Assembly (NCBI RefSeq): GCF_902635505.1
Contig: NC_045432.1
Location: 72,299,823-72,363,822, forward strand
Origin: Sarcophilus harrisii
Taxonomy: Eukaryota; Chordata; Mammalia; Dasyuromorphia; Dasyuridae
DNA length: 64,000 nt
Reading direction: 5' to 3'
How positions within the stretch are numbered: the stretch's first letter is position 1; the number at the start of each line of letters is the position of its first letter. Made by a program: the position numbers and the translations under genes. The notes beneath the pieces were generated by a model that was given only the letters and a program-made list of their open reading frames with translations, did not search any database and had not been told where the DNA came from. Positions 23,161-36,113 of the stretch are shown here, piece by piece.

Positions 23161-24925
23161 TCCTCCCCTCTCCCCCTTAACATTTACTGCTGGCTCTTTT
23201 TAGCTAGAAAGTATTGGCCATATTATGGGAAGGCCCATTCATTCATTCTTCTAGGGGGGTGGGGAAGTTGGAAGGGGGTAGAGAAGAAAATCGGTGTTAT
23301 ATTTTGTCAAAAGTCACATAAAAGAGATCAAACAGGATATACCTGGTGGGAAAAGGAAGTAGCCATGCTCATGGCTTGAAGGCAAGGGATAACAGATGAG
23401 CCCCAAACCTACCTAACGTTAGCAACGTTGGCAAAAGACTCTTTCATGGAGGATTTTTCTACCCCTGCAAACAGTTCTGTTGGCGCCGTCCGTAATGTTC
23501 TCAACCAAAATCTATGATTTGGTGACCTTATATGGAAACGGCCACTGCCTTCCCATCTGAGTTTATTCACGCAGTTTGGAGCAAAGGGTCATCCACAGGT
23601 ACATAAATACATTTTAACAAGTGATATGAAGGGTGGAAGGACTGAATGGAGTCTGTCAACTACTTTCAACAGCCAAGCTGTCCAATTCAAGTAATCTTTT
23701 TTATCCTACAATAAGTAAATGGCCCACTTCGATGTTTGTGACCCCTATGGCTAAATTTTTGTAGAAGATTCAAATTTATTACCAAACATCCTATGGCCCC
23801 TCTGGACAGAGGACCAGGATGAGGAGGTGCTTTGGGCCCAGCAGGAGAACAAAGCAGTTGTGCCCCAACCCTTTCCTCCTTAAGATCTTGCATGTTTTTA
23901 TGAATGATACTTCAGTGTGTTTGGGGCAGATAATGGTGAGGGAGGACATCTAAAGTGGGAACAAGTAAGGAAGTGGCAAACAGACGATCCTCCCTCTCCT
24001 TGTGTATCAGGCAAAGGAGCCTTTGCTTATAGGGTAATTATTTTGTGGGAAGGGACCAGAAGAAAACACTTACACAGCCTTAAGCTCAAGAATTTATTGG
24101 GAAGCAGGAGCTACGCGATTTTATTACATTGAAGATTCATAAGGTTCAGAAAAACAGCCTTCTCCATGTGAAGCAGAACACGATGCGGGCAGGTCCTTCC
24201 CCCACCCCCCACCCTCGTTCTCATTGGAAATGCCACGTGTTCTCATATTGGGATACATCGTCTGAGCAGTTCATGCCAGGGATCCATGGCCCTCCATCCC
24301 TCCACCATCAAGGCCCTGGAGTTTGAGCTCCACCCCCAAACATACCCACTCCCAAGCAGAGCTAGGTTCCTGGAAGCCCTGTCCACGGGGTACAAAATGA
24401 GCAGTCCAAAGCTTTCCCCTACTTTGTCACTACTTCTGACCAGGAAGTCCACTGCCTTGGGGTTCACTTCTTGCTTTTCTCTAACTCTAGAATGATCTTT
24501 GTCTTCCTTGCTCACCCCATTGTGCTAGAGTCTGGCTCCAGGGTGCCCAGGATGAATGTGAGAAGACCAGACCACTATCTCAATCCAGCGCCGCTTTCTC
24601 CCTTTCCCCAATCTCTTCTCGGACTTGGGGGCCTTTAAGGTCCTCGAGCCTTTAGCCAGTATCCTCCTGAGAACCTCTGAGGCTCACTGCTCCCTCCCTC
24701 TCTTGCTGGACGAATTCCTCTAGTATACAAGCAGAAAAGGCTGCTTGCTGTTGCTTCACTTGGGTAGAAGACCCGACTGCTCAGAATGGCCAAAGATCGG
24801 CTTCCTTCCAATCCTCCCAAGGTACCAGTGCGATGTGCTGGGGCACGCTGGGTGGGGAGAGGGAAGAGCTGCTACCCAAGAAGGGCTTCGACAAGGAACC
24901 TGGCCCGTCACTTCCCCCCCACCAA
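23161..24925. other. Unassigned stretch
   Basis: No exon or repeat could be named with confidence. Confidence 0.35.
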
Positions 24926-24934
24926 AAAAACACT

Positions 24935-25060
24935 CCAAATTCTGTTCCACAAACATCAATTAAGCATTTATTACAAGCCGGCAGAAGAGGTCTAAACACA
25001 AAAGTCAAACAGCTCCAGCCCTCAGAGGGCTTCCATTCTATTCCAACCCCAAGTCTGGAG
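24935..25060 (+). repeat. L3/CR1-type repeat fragment
   Basis: 'Aacatcaattaagcatttatta' through 'cagctccagccctcagagggctt' follows the common mammalian repeat 'atcaataagcatttattaag ... cagtccctgccctcaaggag', usually assigned to L3/MIR3-type ends. Confidence 0.6.
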
Positions 25061-25294
25061 ATGGAGAAGCCTTTCAGCAACCACCAGGGTCAGCGCTGCC
25101 GCCGGCCCTAGGAACCAAACCCGTTAACCGGCTCAGGCTCTATCTAGGTTGTTTTTCCTAGTACAACTTTTTCCAACCTTTGCCTGGGGAATCAGGAATT
25201 GCAGTTTCCGAACTCTTTCCTGGCCAACAAGTAACTCTCTACCCATTTGCTTCAGGTAATTTAAAGAGATTGGATTAGCAAAGAAAAAAGTTAA

Positions 25295-25560
25295 AGGGAC
25301 AGCTAGGGGTCCCACAATACACAGTGCACTAGGAAGAGCCGAGTTCAAATCCAGCCACTGACAAGTATTAGCTGTGTGATTCAGGACAAGTCGGTTTTAT
25401 CCCATTTGCCTTAATTTCCTCATCTGTAAAATGGGGATAATTATAGCTCTCTCCCTCTCAGGGTTGTTGTGAGGATCGAATGAGGTAACGATTGTAAAAA
25501 AGCACTTAACACAGTTCCTGGCACATAGCAGAAACTATATAAATGTTGGCTATCTTATTA
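25295..25560 (+). repeat. CORE-SINE, sense, nearly whole
   Basis: 'Ggacagctaggggtcccaca', a tRNA-like head, 'ttaatttcctcatctgtaaa', a 'gggttgttgtgaggatcgaa' core, and a tail with 'cctggcacatagcagaaact' all occur in family order. Confidence 0.8.
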
Positions 25561-25682
25561 AAGAAAAAAAAATAGCATAAAATAGCTACAAACTGGAGAA
25601 TTCCCCATGGATAGGCTCTGTGGCCTTGTTGGTACAAAAATACAAGTGCACACAGCCGAACGCGGTATTGTCGAAGGGGAGG

Positions 25683-25850
25683 AGGTATGGTTCTGTGGGG
25701 AGAGTACGAGGTCCTGGGTTCGGATCCCAACTGTGCTGCTTCCTATCTATGGGACATTGGGTAAATCGCCTCCCCTCTGAGAACCTCTTTCCTCCTCCAT
25801 AAAATGACAGGGTTAGAGCTCTGAGGCCTCTTCCCATGGGCCTATGAAGA
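25683..25850 (+). repeat. tRNA-derived SINE fragment, sense
   Basis: 'Gtcctgggttcggatcccaac', a 'ggtaaatcgcctcccct' box and 'ctcctccataaaatgacag' show a CORE-SINE head and body; the tail is decayed. Confidence 0.65.
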
Positions 25851-25899
25851 AAACAGGGAAATGGGAAGTGAGACAGATTGCGAGAAGAGTCAAAAAGCC

Positions 25900-28800
25900 T
25901 GATGATCCCAATCAGCCAGCATTCAGAGAGTGCTTGCTATGTCAGGTACTACATTAAGCACTCTGTATATATTCTCTCCTTTTATTTAGACTAGTCAAAT
26001 ACATTACTCTGTAATTCAATTGAAATTACTGCACACTTTATCTCCTGGGTAGATTCTATTAGTCTTCCAGCAGTCTCAAGGAACCAAGAGAGACAGAGGC
26101 CCCGAGCGGCCTTGCATCTCTGGGTCTGGCTGGGCTAGCCATCTGGTCCATTTGGTGATAAAGAGTTAACTAGGTGCGGGAGCTATTTGGACAGCTGTTA
26201 ATTCGACTTGGCAGCGTTGGCTAATTTGAGGTCCCTTGCTTTTGTTCCATTTCAGCCAGGGAGTACTGGCATTTTCTTTTCGACTCGTTTGCATGCTTCA
26301 GAGTCTAGGTGCTCAGGGCCATAGGGCAGAGGGAAGAGGGTGATCACTCGGATCATCTGGACTTGTTCACACTGATCGTACACCCGTTGAGTACTTGCTG
26401 CAGATTCCCTTCGCCTCCCACTGGGTAGGCAAAAGGAAGCTGAGTGCAGACAACTTTTGCCAATTTTGACTTTTCAATCACAATTAAAATACTGATAGAA
26501 AACATGTATTGTGGAAAACGGGCTGGATTTGGAGTCGGGAACCTGGATTCAAGGCCTTCCCATATGAAGACCCCCCCCCCCAATGTCTCCTCTGGAAAAC
26601 AGGGGGTTGGAATAGCTGCCTCCTGAGGCTCCTGTGGGCCTTTATTCCTATGATTTTGCAAAATTCAACTGGCCCCTAACGGAGCAGACCAGTTGCTAAT
26701 AAACTGCAACCAATTCACTGAGCCTTGGCATTCATTTAAAATAAACAAGCGGGTTTATTGAGTCCACCCTGCCCATATGGCTTTCTATTTGAAACTAAGT
26801 AAACCTGGGCCGGTCCTGTCTCAGCGTGAACTGAGATGACAATCTCCCCCATTACTGTCGCTTCCCAATAAGTACCCCATGCCACCCCCACCCCCACCCC
26901 TTGAACCATGTGATAAACCCACATGATCCAGTCTACCACTCCTCTGGGGAGAGGTGAGACTGAGATGAGATATCCAGAGGAGAAGTCCAAACTGGGGTCA
27001 TGACTAGCAAAAAGACAAAGGAGATGCTGAAAAAAGAAAGATGGGGATTGGATCACTGTGTACGTACATGTACACACACACACACACACGGAAATCAGAG
27101 CAGGCTTCAGAGAGCCTTTCTGGGAGTGGATTAGGAAGGAAGACAAGCTCTGAGCCTCAGGGGAAAAATGAAGAAGTCCACCATGCCTTCCCTCCTCTAA
27201 GATCTGGATCCGGGAGGTCCGGCCTGTGCGGAAATCTTCGGCTATTGCTTTCCTTAGTGGTCCCCAAGTCCCCAAACAGAGAGTATTTTCAAGGTAAAGC
27301 ACACACAGTCAGTAAAGACAAGTCACATTTCTACAAAGCACTGCCCTCCCCACGCCCTGCGAGGTAGAGAGCGCACACAGCATCGCCCCATTAGAGGTCA
27401 AGGTAGCTGCATTTCTCTGGGCACTTGAAGGTTTCCAAAGACCTCTGTTCATGTCTGCTCTTTACAACGGGCTGTGAAGTCAGTAATGATTCTGGTCCCA
27501 TGTCACAGATAGGGAAAAGCCAGCTGGCTCGCTGCTCCAGGACAGGCTCTGTACCTGGGGCTCCTGGCTCTCCCCACATGCTAGAAGTTCCTAAACTTCA
27601 GATTTTCCTCTGAGTTATTGCAAGGGTTCATCTCACACTACACGGTTCCAGCATAATCAACAAACACACTTCCTACAGAATGAAGAAATAACATCTTGCA
27701 CAAATAAGAGTCCTCTTTTTCAAAGGTTCCTAGGTGCCACTGCAATGAAGAGAATACAAAATCCATTTAAGAGCATCGCGATAGTGTTTTAAAGAAACTG
27801 ACTCTATCTTTGTCTTCAAGTATACAAAGATAGACTATGACTCTCTTTGGAGGCAGGAGGGGAGGGGTATCCACAAAATTGTCCTTCCTACAAAAGAGAT
27901 TCTAGAAAAGGCTGGTCACTATTATCCTCAAGATTCAAGAGAATAAAGAAAGCTCCCAAAAGACACCCCAACCCCACCCCCTTCCCTGCTAACTGCCCCA
28001 AAGGCAGGCAAAAGAAACCAGGTACAGATAGGCAGTGGTGGGGCCATGGACGATGGTGGAAATCTGGAGCAGCTGAGCTCTGTAATGGCTCCATTTGAGA
28101 CTCTGGTCCATTAGGATCTGCTTTCTCCCAATCTAATCTCTCTTTTGGACGCCAGAAGGGTCAATTATTGCAGGTTAGCAAAACACCGGGCAGGGCAGAG
28201 GGGCTACAGAGACAGGGACGGGGACAGGGACAGGATGTTCTCAGCAGAAACAATGGGCCTGTTTTTTTCAAAGGGACACAGAGGAGTCAAATAGCAGGTG
28301 CGTCTGGCTCTTCAGATTCTAAGGGAAGACAGAGCAACCTTGGCATCTGGGAAATGAGCTCCAGCTTGAGATGGCCGTTGTTACGGGTGATATGATCAGA
28401 GAACACATCTGTAGCACCATGGTGCTAATGAGCTCTTTGGGAAGCCCAGGCCCTGGGGCCCCCTAGGGCCTTATATGTGTATTTCCAAAGAGTGCTGGGA
28501 AAGATGGTCAGCTAGCCAGGGGGCCTTTATCTTCCCAGGTTTAAGACTTGGAACTTCCTGAGCATGCATGAAAACCAGGGAAGACAGCAACTACCTGGGG
28601 GCTTAAGGGCAGAAGGGGAGGGGCCAAGAGTCCCCACACAGAATTCCCTCCTCCCCACCTCAGCTGACTCACTCCCTCCTCCAAATGTGTGCTCCCTATG
28701 ACCACAGGGGCCTGGTTACACTCCAGGGACAGATGAGGAGGATTAGGATATACTGGAGCCCCTGTGGATTCTCAGGTGGTACTATAATCCTGAGAAGTGA

Positions 28801-31800
28801 ATTGCTTCTCATTTCCCTGTGGGCTCTAGCACCCCCCATCCAGGACAATCCAGAAAGTGCACGGGAAAACACCCTAGTGGGCCATTCCAATTCTTCTTCA
28901 AAAGCAGGGAGATAAGGCAAAGGAAGAAGATAGGAACAGATTCAGAGGCAGCGCTCAATGCACTCCCAAGTCAGCTTCTCATCCGAATCCCGCTAAACGG
29001 CATTTTGGACTCCGAGCTAGCGTGCAGCAGCCTGGGGATGACCTAGAGCGCCCGTGTGCAGAGTCAACACTGGCTGCCCAGTGATCCTCTACACACTGAA
29101 TCCTATTTCTCCACCAATTCCTATAATCGAACTCATTCTGTATTCCTATGAAAATGTTTGGGGTACGATGCTGTCTAGGAATAGGAGAAAGCGGAGTGTA
29201 CACGCACAACGTACCAGGGGGGTTTTCCCAAGGTACGGCAGCCCAGGACAAGGGCTGCCAAAACGTGAGGGTAAGGGGGATGAGCAATGTGATTCAGGAA
29301 TGGGGATTCAAAAAGCTGAGGGAGGACGCAGAAGAAGCCCACCTAGACAGATGACAGATACTTTGAGGAAAGAAGTCTTGAAAGAGGCTGGAAATGGCAT
29401 AGACTGAATAGGGAGAAAAGACTGGCCTGTGTTTGTTCCATAAGAGAAAACCCCCAAGTGAGGAAACTCCATCTACCAAAATACTTTCTCTGCAACTCAA
29501 AGTCTGAGAGAGTATCCTAGAGCCCGGCTTCTTAAACCGTGGGTCATGCCCTCGTGTAGAGTCTCATAACTGAATGCCAGAGTCATGAAATTATTACTGG
29601 TAATTGTTTGATTTGGATGCCTAGATACGAATCTATAAAATGTCTTGGGTGAATTGGGGTCGGAAGTGGAAAAAGTTTAAGAAGCCTTGGCCTAGAGCAC
29701 CAGTTTCCAATCTCTGGGTCACAAGCATCTCGGAGTCTGCAAAATTCCCATGTAGAGACTGAACCAGATTAAAACATCCTTGAGAAATTGTTTTTTAAAT
29801 GAATACAACAAAGATAATGTGAATTTGTGATTTTCTAAGTCAATATGTAGCCCAAGGGACTCCCCTTTTCTACTAATGCCAGTGGTCCGGAGAACTGGGG
29901 AGTTGGAGTGCCTTCCACAAAGTGACACGAGCAGCAAGATTCTGAGGCAGCATGCAGCAAATCACACGACAAAACGAGAGCAATCAGTAGCAACGGGATG
30001 GGAAATGGGAGTCATCCCTGAAATCTGCTGTCTGCGCATAGGCAGACCACTGATTCGCCAGAAGCAAGAGCAAAATTAGCACAAAGGTAGAAGGTTAAAA
30101 AAAAAAAAAAAAAAAAAAGATATGCTACACAGTGAAAACAGCTCTAATCTGAACTATATAACCAAGTTACTGACGCCCCCAAGTGGGAAATGGATGGAGA
30201 TTTCAAATAGATCTTTACACACAAGTATAACTGAATCCTATGGAAGACTATGATGAATACTGCCTGACTGGGCAGCAAGAAACACTAGAGGGAAAAACCA
30301 GTCTAAGAGAAAGCTTGACATGACATCCACCTAAGCAAAGTCCTCTGAGACTGGAGTAAACTAATGCTTCTTGATTTTCCTGGAGGAAATTTAAGGACAC
30401 GAATGGGAAGACAGCAACAAGCAGATGAGTTTCTAACAAACTCTTTTCTTCCTCAAGGACAGTGGAACCATGTCTGGATTTCATCATCCCAGTCAGGGGA
30501 AAGGGGGATCAGAAATGACATCAAAGAAAGAGTAGACCTGGATAAGGCAATATAATTGGGAGGAAAGGAAGAGAGAGATTCCTAAATGATCTCAAGGAGA
30601 GGAAGACACCCAAAATGAGGGCGATCATGATTACAAGTCAATGTGCTTCAGTTCCTCTTTGTTAAGTTTTCCTTATAAGAATAAAGTAGTCAGACTTTAG
30701 GGGCATGCTAGTGAGGCAGGGGAGACAGGAAGCCAAAGGTCTCAAGGCAATCGTAGGGGGAGCAGGGCAGAGGGTGCACTCTGCAAGCATCCCTAAGGAG
30801 CACACAGAAGGGTAGCCCCGCGTCCCACCTCCGGGCTATTTGTAAATCAGAGATGCTGCCTTGTTGGCTATTCAAGGAGCTAGGCCCAAGCTGAGGGCTG
30901 GCCTGGGAAAATGGTTATCAGTCAGAGAGAGGAAATGTGCAAAGCGGAGTAGGAATAAGCTCCTGTTGGGGACAAGATTCTGCTTGCTCTGATTTCCAGT
31001 CAAAGAGTAGCAAGAGTGGGTTGTCCTGAAGAAACAGCCCTGGGGGGGAAGCAAGCGCTATTAGCAGCAGAAATCCAGAAAAAACACAGCGACCGGAAAA
31101 GTCCTTACCCTGGGTAGGGAAGGCTTACGCTGCTGGGGTAACCTGGGCAGGATACAGCCGAGGACACGCTCCCTACACAGCGGGAGTAGCTGGGCTCTGG
31201 ACTACAAGTAGCAGGCCACAGAAAGCTGAGAATACTGAACCGCCGCTTGTTTTATCATCCCTGCTGAGGTCCCACACATGAGTCCCCTGACCATGGGACA
31301 AAAAACTCCTGTCTATTTAGTCTGGTATTAGAGGTCACCGAGAACAAACCCTTGCCTTTCCCGCTCTACTCCCGCCCTCGACACAAGCCCAACTCCCATG
31401 CCCTCTTTCCCAAAACCTTCACTGAAGTTAACTCTGCCCGGAGGGAATTCTCCCGTGGAATCCCCGTACCGTTTACACCAAAGCTACATGGAAGTAATTC
31501 CACAGACAGTCCCAAGTCCCACACGAGATTTGAGGCTCTGGGACAGCGGATCTCTGGCTATCGTTGCATCTCCTATAATGTGGTGTAGACAGTAAGGATG
31601 TCGCAAACATCCTGCCCCCACAGTCACCGGATCTAGGGGTCATCTTTGCCGAGGATCTGTCCTACCAGCTTCCCTCCAACGGAGAAGCCCGCTCAGCTGC
31701 AAACAGCACCAAACCAAAGCAGAGGGCCTAGGGAGCCACCCCGATTAGCTCGAGGTGGAGGGGAAACAGAAATACTCATTAAAAAGCCAAGTCAGAGAAA

Positions 31801-31960
31801 ACCTGCCCTCCAGTGACTCCCCACAAAGCTCCCAGAGGACCTTTGTCTAGCTTTGTGATAACAGTCAGAAAAGGGAAAAGGGACCATAAAGGACTATTAG
31901 AAACCTAAGCTTCTAATCAAGTCTTTGGTTCAGTTTGAAGCAAGAAATTGAGAATCCCTA
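25900..31960. other. Unassigned intergenic stretch with scattered repeats
   Basis: No coding exon was recognised on either strand. Visible pieces: L3/MIR3-like wording near 25,915-25,970; a SINE head near 26,513-26,560; a run of alternating CA at about 27,072-27,089; and a poly(A) run at about 30,097-30,118. Open frames of up to 188 codons show no domain and no consistent splice context. A gene at low conservation could be missed. Confidence 0.4.
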
Positions 31961-31974
31961 TGTTACAGAAAAGC

Positions 31975-32100
31975 CCAGTGACTAGAACACTAGACAAAAT
32001 CAGAAACATCTGAGTTCAAATACTGCCTCGGGCAGTGTGTGACTGGGTGACCCTGGGCAAACCACAGTTGGTAAAATGAGGCTAAGAAGGGCCCCTTCCC
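31975..32100 (+). repeat. tRNA-derived SINE fragment, sense
   Basis: 'Tctgagttcaaatactgcctc' and 'gactgggtgaccctgggcaa' are the SINE head and B-box-side wording; the tail is short. Confidence 0.65.
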
Positions 32101-32939
32101 TCAAAGGGGGCAGAAGGCTTAAGGAGACGTCTGGAAAGTACATGACAAATCTAAAAAAGGCTACAGAAATCAGAGATTCATTATTGCTTCATCTTGCTCA
32201 TGTTTGAGGGAATTCAGCTAGAAATGGGCCTGGAGACAATGGGGCAGCCGGCAAAATGAATCCAAGGCCTGGGACGGAGGCTCACCTTCCTCAGAATCAC
32301 CGAGAGCAGTTTTGGTTGGACTCCAAGAGTAGCTGGGCTGCTCAGGCCCAGGGTGTGAGACAATGGGCCAAAGCTGGAGCTCTCAATTCCCTGATTTCAG
32401 CTGTTCTAGTCATACCAGTATGGGAGGGTCCAGTGGAAGTTCAGAAAGTTTAGAAAGCAAAGCTAACCAAGGGACCTCTGTGCACATGGCTTAGATCGTC
32501 TAACTCTGGCTGGGTTCTGAGCCTGCTGTTACTCGACACCCCCTTGCCAAAGCAGTCTGGCCCAGATTCGCTCCCTGAGTTCTCCCAGCCAGGCCCAGGC
32601 TCTCATCTTCCAACGTTTCTGCCCTCATTCTTTCTCCTTTTTGGGGTTCCTCAGCTGGGCACCATCACCCGTCAGCTCCAGCAGCCACTGCTGCTTCAGT
32701 CAAACATGAAAAAGCCTCCGAGAAATAGTCCGATGGGGATGCAAAGTGCTGAAGGTCAGCACCTTTTTCTCCAGAGGTTTGTTTAGGGCCAAGATGCAAT
32801 TGTGTCTTTAAGGCTAACATGTTTCTGTAGACCTGACACTTTAGGCCTGGTTCATGGGAATTCTGAAGAAGGTCAAGTCTCTGCCACCACAAGGGTGAGC
32901 ACCGCTCCGTTTCAAATCTCACAAAAGAATAACGGCGGA

Positions 32940-33160
32940 CATTTTGGTAGTGTTCTAAAGCTGGCAAAGCACTTTACAGACGTTATCTCATCTGGGCCTC
33001 GTGACACCCTGTACTTATAAGAATTATCCCCATATTACAGATGAGAAAAATGAGATTTAGAGATGAAGTGATTTGCCCAGGGTCACACAGTTAGGAAGCA
33101 TCAGAGACAGGATTTGACCCCAGGTCTTCCCGACTTTGAATCCAGCACTCTGCCGGGGTT
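32940..33160 (-). repeat. MIR/CORE-SINE, antisense
   Basis: 'Caaagcactttacagacgtta', 'cccatattacagatgagaaa', 'gtgatttgcccagggtcaca' and 'caggtcttcccgactttgaa' occur in the order expected of an inverted CORE-SINE. Confidence 0.75.
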
Positions 33161-33934
33161 TGGCAGAGCTGAGCAGGGTAGGGCTACTGGCCTAGCAGAT
33201 GAAGAAAAAAAGTTCTCGAGTGGCTTCAAGGTCACGCACACCTGGGATTCCTATGTTACAAGCTTGACATCGCCACCACCATCTCACTTGCTTGTATTTA
33301 TGCCCCCAGAACTTATAGCACAATGCATACCAGCTAGTGAGTGGCTAATAAAAGCTTTTCCTTTGTGCTCCATCAGGTAGGTGGCCCCCCGGCTTCCTGC
33401 TTCTCCCTCTGACTCAGCCATCCGAATACATTTCCTATAATACCAGTTTCAACTGGCTGAGCTATGGACTGGCCTGGAGCTGGAGCCAGAGTCAGATGCA
33501 GGGGCCTACATGCCTCCGGAGCCCACGGTGACCCTTTTTCTACAACAAAAACCAAGTCTCTTCACATCCACCATATCCAGTTTTGTGTCAGCAGACACAA
33601 GAACCCAATGAACATTTCTTGGGCCGACTCTTATCGATCACACTTTTTCTTTCTTTCTTTTTAAAAAACTAACACGGTAATTGAGGCACTTGCGGTTACA
33701 GAAGCTGAACATACTTCAGACCCTACTTAATTTTATTTCCTATCTTCCTATGTTTCGGGTCTCATGAAAAGGTTTACTTTGAATCAAAACAGAAAGAAAG
33801 CTTGCCACCACCAAGAAAACCGTCCCAAGCGCCCAGAAGAAAAGCTCGAGGCGACTTTTCCCCAAACGCTGTCCCAATCAATGCGACTGCTTCCCTAATG
33901 CAAGCTAGGATATCAAATAAGCATCGGCCCTGTT

Positions 33935-33937
<3 letters not shown>
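33161..33937. other. Unassigned stretch
   Basis: No gene or repeat was recognised. Confidence 0.35.

Positions 33938-33966
<29 letters not shown>
33938..33966 (+). repeat. Poly(C) run of 29
   Basis: A pure cytosine homopolymer. Exact length is uncertain because such runs are error-prone in sequencing. Confidence 0.9.
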
Positions 33967-33968
<2 letters not shown>

Positions 33969-33999
33969 CCTGCATGCTTACAATGTCCAGAGAGTCCCA

Positions 34000-34080
34000 A
34001 TCTCTCTGAACATTCAACTAATCATTAAGCATTTATTAAGTACTTACTATGTGCACAAAGCTAGAATACAAAAATGAAAC
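34000..34080 (+). repeat. L3/CR1-type repeat fragment
   Basis: 'Caactaatcattaagcattta', 'ttaagtacttactatgtgc' and 'gaatacaaaaatga' match the L3/MIR3-like wording seen at 24.9 and 61.1 kb. Confidence 0.6.
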
Positions 34081-35642
34081 CAATCGCCTTACATTTGAAC
34101 TTTGTCGCTGATACTCTGTCTGCTGGAGTGATACCCACCCAGCAGAGACCTACAAAGTGGCTGAATGTAAAGATGAAAGCGCTAGAGCTTCCTGTGGGAC
34201 ACTGACAAAAACGAAATAAAGCGGCTGACCTCGTGACTCCATCACCTTCCTCAAAAGAAGCCAATGTAGTGCTTCTCGGTAACAAACTAACATTTTACCC
34301 ACACACAGCCTGTCACGATCGCTGGAGTCCACGAATGAGGATCTCTGCCTGGTGCCGACACCAGCCTAAGGGAACGGGAGAGCGCGAGGTCCTCTCGGAG
34401 AGAGGGAGCGACCGATTCAATGGACGGCTCCTGAGCTGCCCCTCTCTCCTCCCGTGGCAGAGACCGCGGGAACAGTGGGGGAGAGATCACGAGCAGGGGC
34501 AGGAAGGGCACATCGGACAAAATGGAACTTCAATTCCCTGACTTAAGAGATTCCATGAGTCTCCATGAGCGGAAAAGTAGAGCTCGGGGGACTCCCTTAC
34601 TTCTGCCATCCCTGTACCATGACCATTTCTAGCTCTTTTCTTGGTGCAGGTTCCTGCTACGGGACTTTAAACAAGCAGAGAAGAAGGGAGATCATAGTGC
34701 ATTGCTTTGAAATCCAGCTGGCCCCACACTGACTGGAAAGCACTTGGGGAGTCACAAGGGGAGAAGCCCGGCCCTTAGTGGGGAGTCCAGCCAAAGAGCC
34801 CTAAGAAATACAAAGCCGTTCTGAAAACGCAGCACTCGCTCCCAAGAAACCAAGCACGATCAGCAAGTTTCTAGCAGCATCCGCATGCCGGGCAGCCAAA
34901 ACGAGAAGCTATTCGTAAGATCAAAGTTACGAGCCGTCACAAAGGAGGGCCGAGGACAAGCACTGACGAGACCTGACGTCACTTTGGTCCACTCAGGCAG
35001 AGTGCTCTGGCTCATTCACCAAACCGAGTCCACACCCCCCACCCCACCCCTTCCCCACCCCAGAGCCACTATATGCCAGCAACCAGAAGCGGCACCAAGG
35101 GCTTCATCCCCAGCACAATCCAAAGCTCTTCACGGGACAGACAGAGCTGCCCGTCTGATTCTAAGAACACTGGAACGTTTCTAAGAAACTCTCCAAAAAC
35201 TCCGACTCCTTAGATAACAGCTACATGAGGTAGTTCAGAGATAACCCCATCTTGGAGATGAGGAGACCCAGACAGTCCAACAGAGCAGCAGCTAGTACAT
35301 GGCCACACAGACGGAGCTAAGGCCAAACTGCGGAACCCAAGGCTCTGCAGGTCACTCGGGTCAACAAGCTAGTTTGCCTTTGCTAGGTTTATAAATAAGA
35401 CGATTCCTCATGATTAGTGGAAGAGGAGAGCGGAAGACAAGACTCTGGCGCCCACAGCACTCAGTCTCACATTTACACCGAGCCCTTGGAAGAGATATTC
35501 GAATAACCAGTCACTTTAAAAATTCCTTATAAAAATGGAAAAGATCCGTTCCCAGGGGGGAACCTCCCCTTCAGGGGGAAGGGGGCAAGAAGAGGGAGCA
35601 AGTCGCTAACTTCAGAACTGTCAGCCAGATGGACCCCAGGCC
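34081..35642. other. Region downstream of TRMT12, probably 3' UTR and flank
   Basis: It lies 3' of the TRMT12 stop on the - strand, so part of it should be 3' UTR. No AATAAA or ATTAAA was seen on the - strand close to the stop; the nearest noted AATAAA is in the L3-like piece at about 34,030. An inverted MIR-like piece lies at about 35,210-35,350 and the mRNA end is not resolved. Confidence 0.4.
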
Positions 35643-36113
35643 TCAGACTCGGGGCCCCTGGTCACAGCTCCTCTCAGCTTTACCGATGACTTCACCGGAA
35701 GAGCAGGAGACGGGACGACAGTCCAGATCCAAGACCATGTGATCCACATGAGGAGCATAAGACTTCACTGGCTGAACATGCAGGATCTGGATCTCCCAGG
35801 GCTTCCCGTGCAGCTGCAGAAGCAAGACTCCAATGCGAGCAGCCACAGCCTCAGCCCACCTGAGCCACTCTAGCTTGGTGATCTTTGCCGGTGTCTGCCT
35901 TTCTGAATTCCTGGCAGCTCTCTGTTCCTTCTGCCCCGCCTCGCTGCTGCTGAAGAGCTGAAGTTCCTTCCCTGGGAAGGACTCCACATTGTGGTGGATA
36001 TGCAGGATGCCCCCTGTGTCCCGGCGTAGCACCTGGCAGGCAGTGGGCCAGCCCTCCTCCGAGCTGGGGATGAGCCCCAAGTTCACCCTGTCAGCAATGC
36101 TCCATAATTTCAG
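35643..36113 (-). CDS. TRMT12: TRMT12 last coding exon
   Basis: It encodes 156 residues and the TGA stop. G-L-I-P-S-S-E-E-G-W, I-L-H-I-H-H-N-V-E and Q-P-V-K-S-Y-A-P-H-V-D-H are strongly conserved. The final stretch after D-L-D-C-R-P is longer than in human and unlike it. Acceptor CTCTCCTTAG|CTG. Confidence 0.93.
   Translation of the reverse strand: MKLWSIADRVNLGLIPSSEEGWPTACQVLRRDTGGILHIHHNVESFPGKELQLFSSSEAGQKEQRAARNSERQTPAKITKLEWLRWAEAVAARIGVLLLQLHGKPWEIQILHVQPVKSYAPHVDHMVLDLDCRPVSCSSGEVIGKAERSCDQGPRV

Noticed and set aside
26736-27302. 188-codon frame on the - strand
   Set aside because: It includes a (CA)n-coded Val/Cys stretch and shows no family resemblance.
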